From: an uncultured Planctomycetota bacterium
GTDB taxonomy: Bacteria; Planctomycetota; UBA1135; GCA-002686595
NCBI GenBank assembly: GCA_903829565.1
Contig: CAIKQM010000637.1
Location: 1-6,261, forward strand
Length of the DNA: 6,261 nt
Direction of reading: 5' to 3'
Shown piece by piece: positions 5,062 to 6,261 of the stretch. The number at the start of each line of letters is the position of its first letter. Position 1 is the stretch's first letter. A model generated the notes under the pieces. It did no database searches. It saw nothing but the letters and a program-made list of their open reading frames with translations, and was not told the origin of the DNA. The translations under genes were made by a program, and so were the position numbers.

Positions 5062-6261
5062 CAACAGCAACGCCACCACCGCTGACGCTGCTTGCACATC
5101 GAAGCCGCGGCTGGCTTTCACGCTGCTCACGCCCAAGCTGATCAGTGCCCAGACCGTGATGCTAAGGATGAAGCCCAGCGGTAGCAGCGCAAACAAAGTG
5201 GGTCGCTGTTCTTGCTTCAACCACACGGCCAGACACAAGAAGGTCAAGGCGGCCAAGAGCTGATTCGAAGCACCAAACAGCGTCCAAAAGCGCATCGCGG
5301 CGCCGTCTTCCTCGAAGGCGTGCAAGAGCGCCGGCACCAGCACCACCACCGACACCGCGACCACGGCTCCCAACGTGCCCTTCATGCCCGTCAGCTCTTG
5401 CACCAAGTACCGGCCCAAACGCGTGGCCACATCCAAGGTGTCGAACACAAAGGTAGAGAACGCCATCGCTCCGAAGGTGATGGCGAACTCCAAGTGTTCG
5501 CGCCCGATCAACACGGAGAGGAACTCCCCCATGCCTGCGCCGTACAGCACACCTGCTTTGAGAGCCTTGCCGTCCGCGCCTACCGTTTGCTCGGGCGTCA
5601 ACACCAAGAACGCAGCCAGTGCTACGACGGCCACGAAGCCTTCGGCCAACATGGCGCCATAGCCCACATGGTGCGCATGCGATTCCTTGTCGAGCTGCTT
5701 GCTCGTCGTGCCTGAGCACACCAACCCGTGGAAGCCCGAACACGCACCACACGCGATGGTGACGAAGAGGAAGGGCATCAACGTGCCTGCAGCGCCTGCA
5801 TCCCAGCCCTTGAACGCCGGTTGGTGCATGGTGAAGTCACCGAACAACAAGCCCAGCACCGCGATGGCCAGTGCGGTGTACAGCACGATCCCGCCTAGGT
5901 AGCCGCGCGGCTGGAGCAAAGCCCACACAGGCAAGAGCGAGGCCACAGCACAGTAGCCGAAGATCCACAACGCCCATGTGTCCGCGTCGAACACCAACAC
6001 ATGCGAGACCTTGGTCGCTCCCCAGGTCAGTGCAAACAAGGCTGGCACAAAGGTCAGATTGACCAACCACAACGGAGTGCGCAGGTAGCGCTCGACGGCG
6101 CCCAACAGCACAGCCAACACCAAGTAGCCCACGGCTGCGGCGGCTACGGCACCGCCAGGATTGAAGCGCGTGGGGTCCGAGGTGCGGGCAGCCAACTCTT
6201 CGGTGCCCGAAGCGAATGACCCGGCCGTGATGTCTGTGAAGGCCAAGAGCACATACACCAA
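4999..6261 (-). CDS. cstA: CstA-family carbon starvation / pyruvate transporter (C-terminal part)
   Basis: 420 codons are visible; the start lies beyond the right edge, and the TTG at 6259-6261 is internal. Bacterial CstA proteins usually have about 550-700 residues, so roughly the first quarter is missing. Family hallmarks are clear: A-C-G-A-C-S-G-F-H-G-L-V-C-S-G-T-T-S-K-Q (170-189 of the visible part), G-Y-G-A-M-L-A-E-G (200-208), S-T-F-V-F-D-T-L-D-V-A-T-R-L-G-R-Y (269-285) and W-T-L-F-G-A-S-N-Q-L-L-A-A-L (326-339). Around ten hydrophobic segments are present, so this is an integral inner-membrane protein. In E. coli, CstA is induced on carbon starvation and takes up pyruvate, and peptide uptake has also been proposed. 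In this window it sits tail to tail with sulP. Three cysteines (C171, C174, C182) lie within the core motif. Regulation cannot be judged because the promoter is outside the window. Confidence 0.93.
   Translation of the reverse strand: MVYVLLAFTDITAGSFASGTEELAARTSDPTRFNPGGAVAAAAVGYLVLAVLLGAVERYLRTPLWLVNLTFVPALFALTWGATKVSHVLVFDADTWALWIFGYCAVASLLPVWALLQPRGYLGGIVLYTALAIAVLGLLFGDFTMHQPAFKGWDAGAAGTLMPFLFVTIACGACSGFHGLVCSGTTSKQLDKESHAHHVGYGAMLAEGFVAVVALAAFLVLTPEQTVGADGKALKAGVLYGAGMGEFLSVLIGREHLEFAITFGAMAFSTFVFDTLDVATRLGRYLVQELTGMKGTLGAVVAVSVVVLVPALLHAFEEDGAAMRFWTLFGASNQLLAALTFLCLAVWLKQEQRPTLFALLPLGFILSITVWALISLGVSSVKASRGFDVQAASAVVALLLLGLAASLVFAGVAAWRRARV

Noticed and set aside
3258..5141. 627-codon open frame on + overlapping sulP and the end of the PHA-type gene
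   Set aside because: It is an Arg/Ala/Gly/His-rich translation with no recognisable motif, lying in another frame over clearly coding SulP sequence. Long stop-free frames are expected in high-GC coding DNA.

Overview
The window is a compact, high-GC stretch of bacterial chromosome with seven protein-coding genes and almost no non-coding DNA. I see no rRNA, tRNA, CRISPR array, insertion sequence or phage gene. No gene is a firm taxonomic marker. High GC, a pair of secreted paralogous proteins of unknown function and the gene mix would fit Planctomycetota or another high-GC Gram-negative lineage, but this is a weak guess.

Layout, left to right: (1) the C-terminal end of an Old Yellow Enzyme-type NADH:flavin oxidoreductase on + (1-348, cut by the window edge). 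(2) Three genes on -, read from about 3006 down to 361: a small protein with an N-terminal hydrophobic segment and a dense cysteine cluster (2509-3006), then two exported proteins that look like diverged tandem duplicates (1416-2447 and 361-1365). Gaps of 61 and 50 bases suggest one transcript. (3) A + strand pair: a short protein resembling the polyhydroxyalkanoate granule-region family (3041-3325) overlapping, at GTGA, a SulP-family anion transporter with a C-terminal STAS domain (3322-5061). (4) The C-terminal 420 codons of a CstA-family carbon-starvation/pyruvate transporter on - (4999-6261, cut by the window edge).

The packing is tight. The oxidoreductase and the exported-protein operon converge with 12 bases between stop codons. 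The two operons diverge across only 34 bases. sulP and cstA converge with a 63-base overlap in exact codon register, so each gene's TAG stop is a CTA leucine codon of the other.

Functionally, the right half is membrane transport (anions or carboxylates by SulP, pyruvate or peptides by CstA) plus a possible carbon-storage protein. The left half is a small module of exported proteins whose role I cannot name. I did not find a clear new defence or mobile system. The points most worth a second look are the reciprocal-stop overlap, the loss of a usually acidic TM8 residue in SulP, the cysteine cluster protein, the tandem exported paralogs (one with an RGG-like insert), and the altered Fe-S-type cysteine motif in the oxidoreductase.
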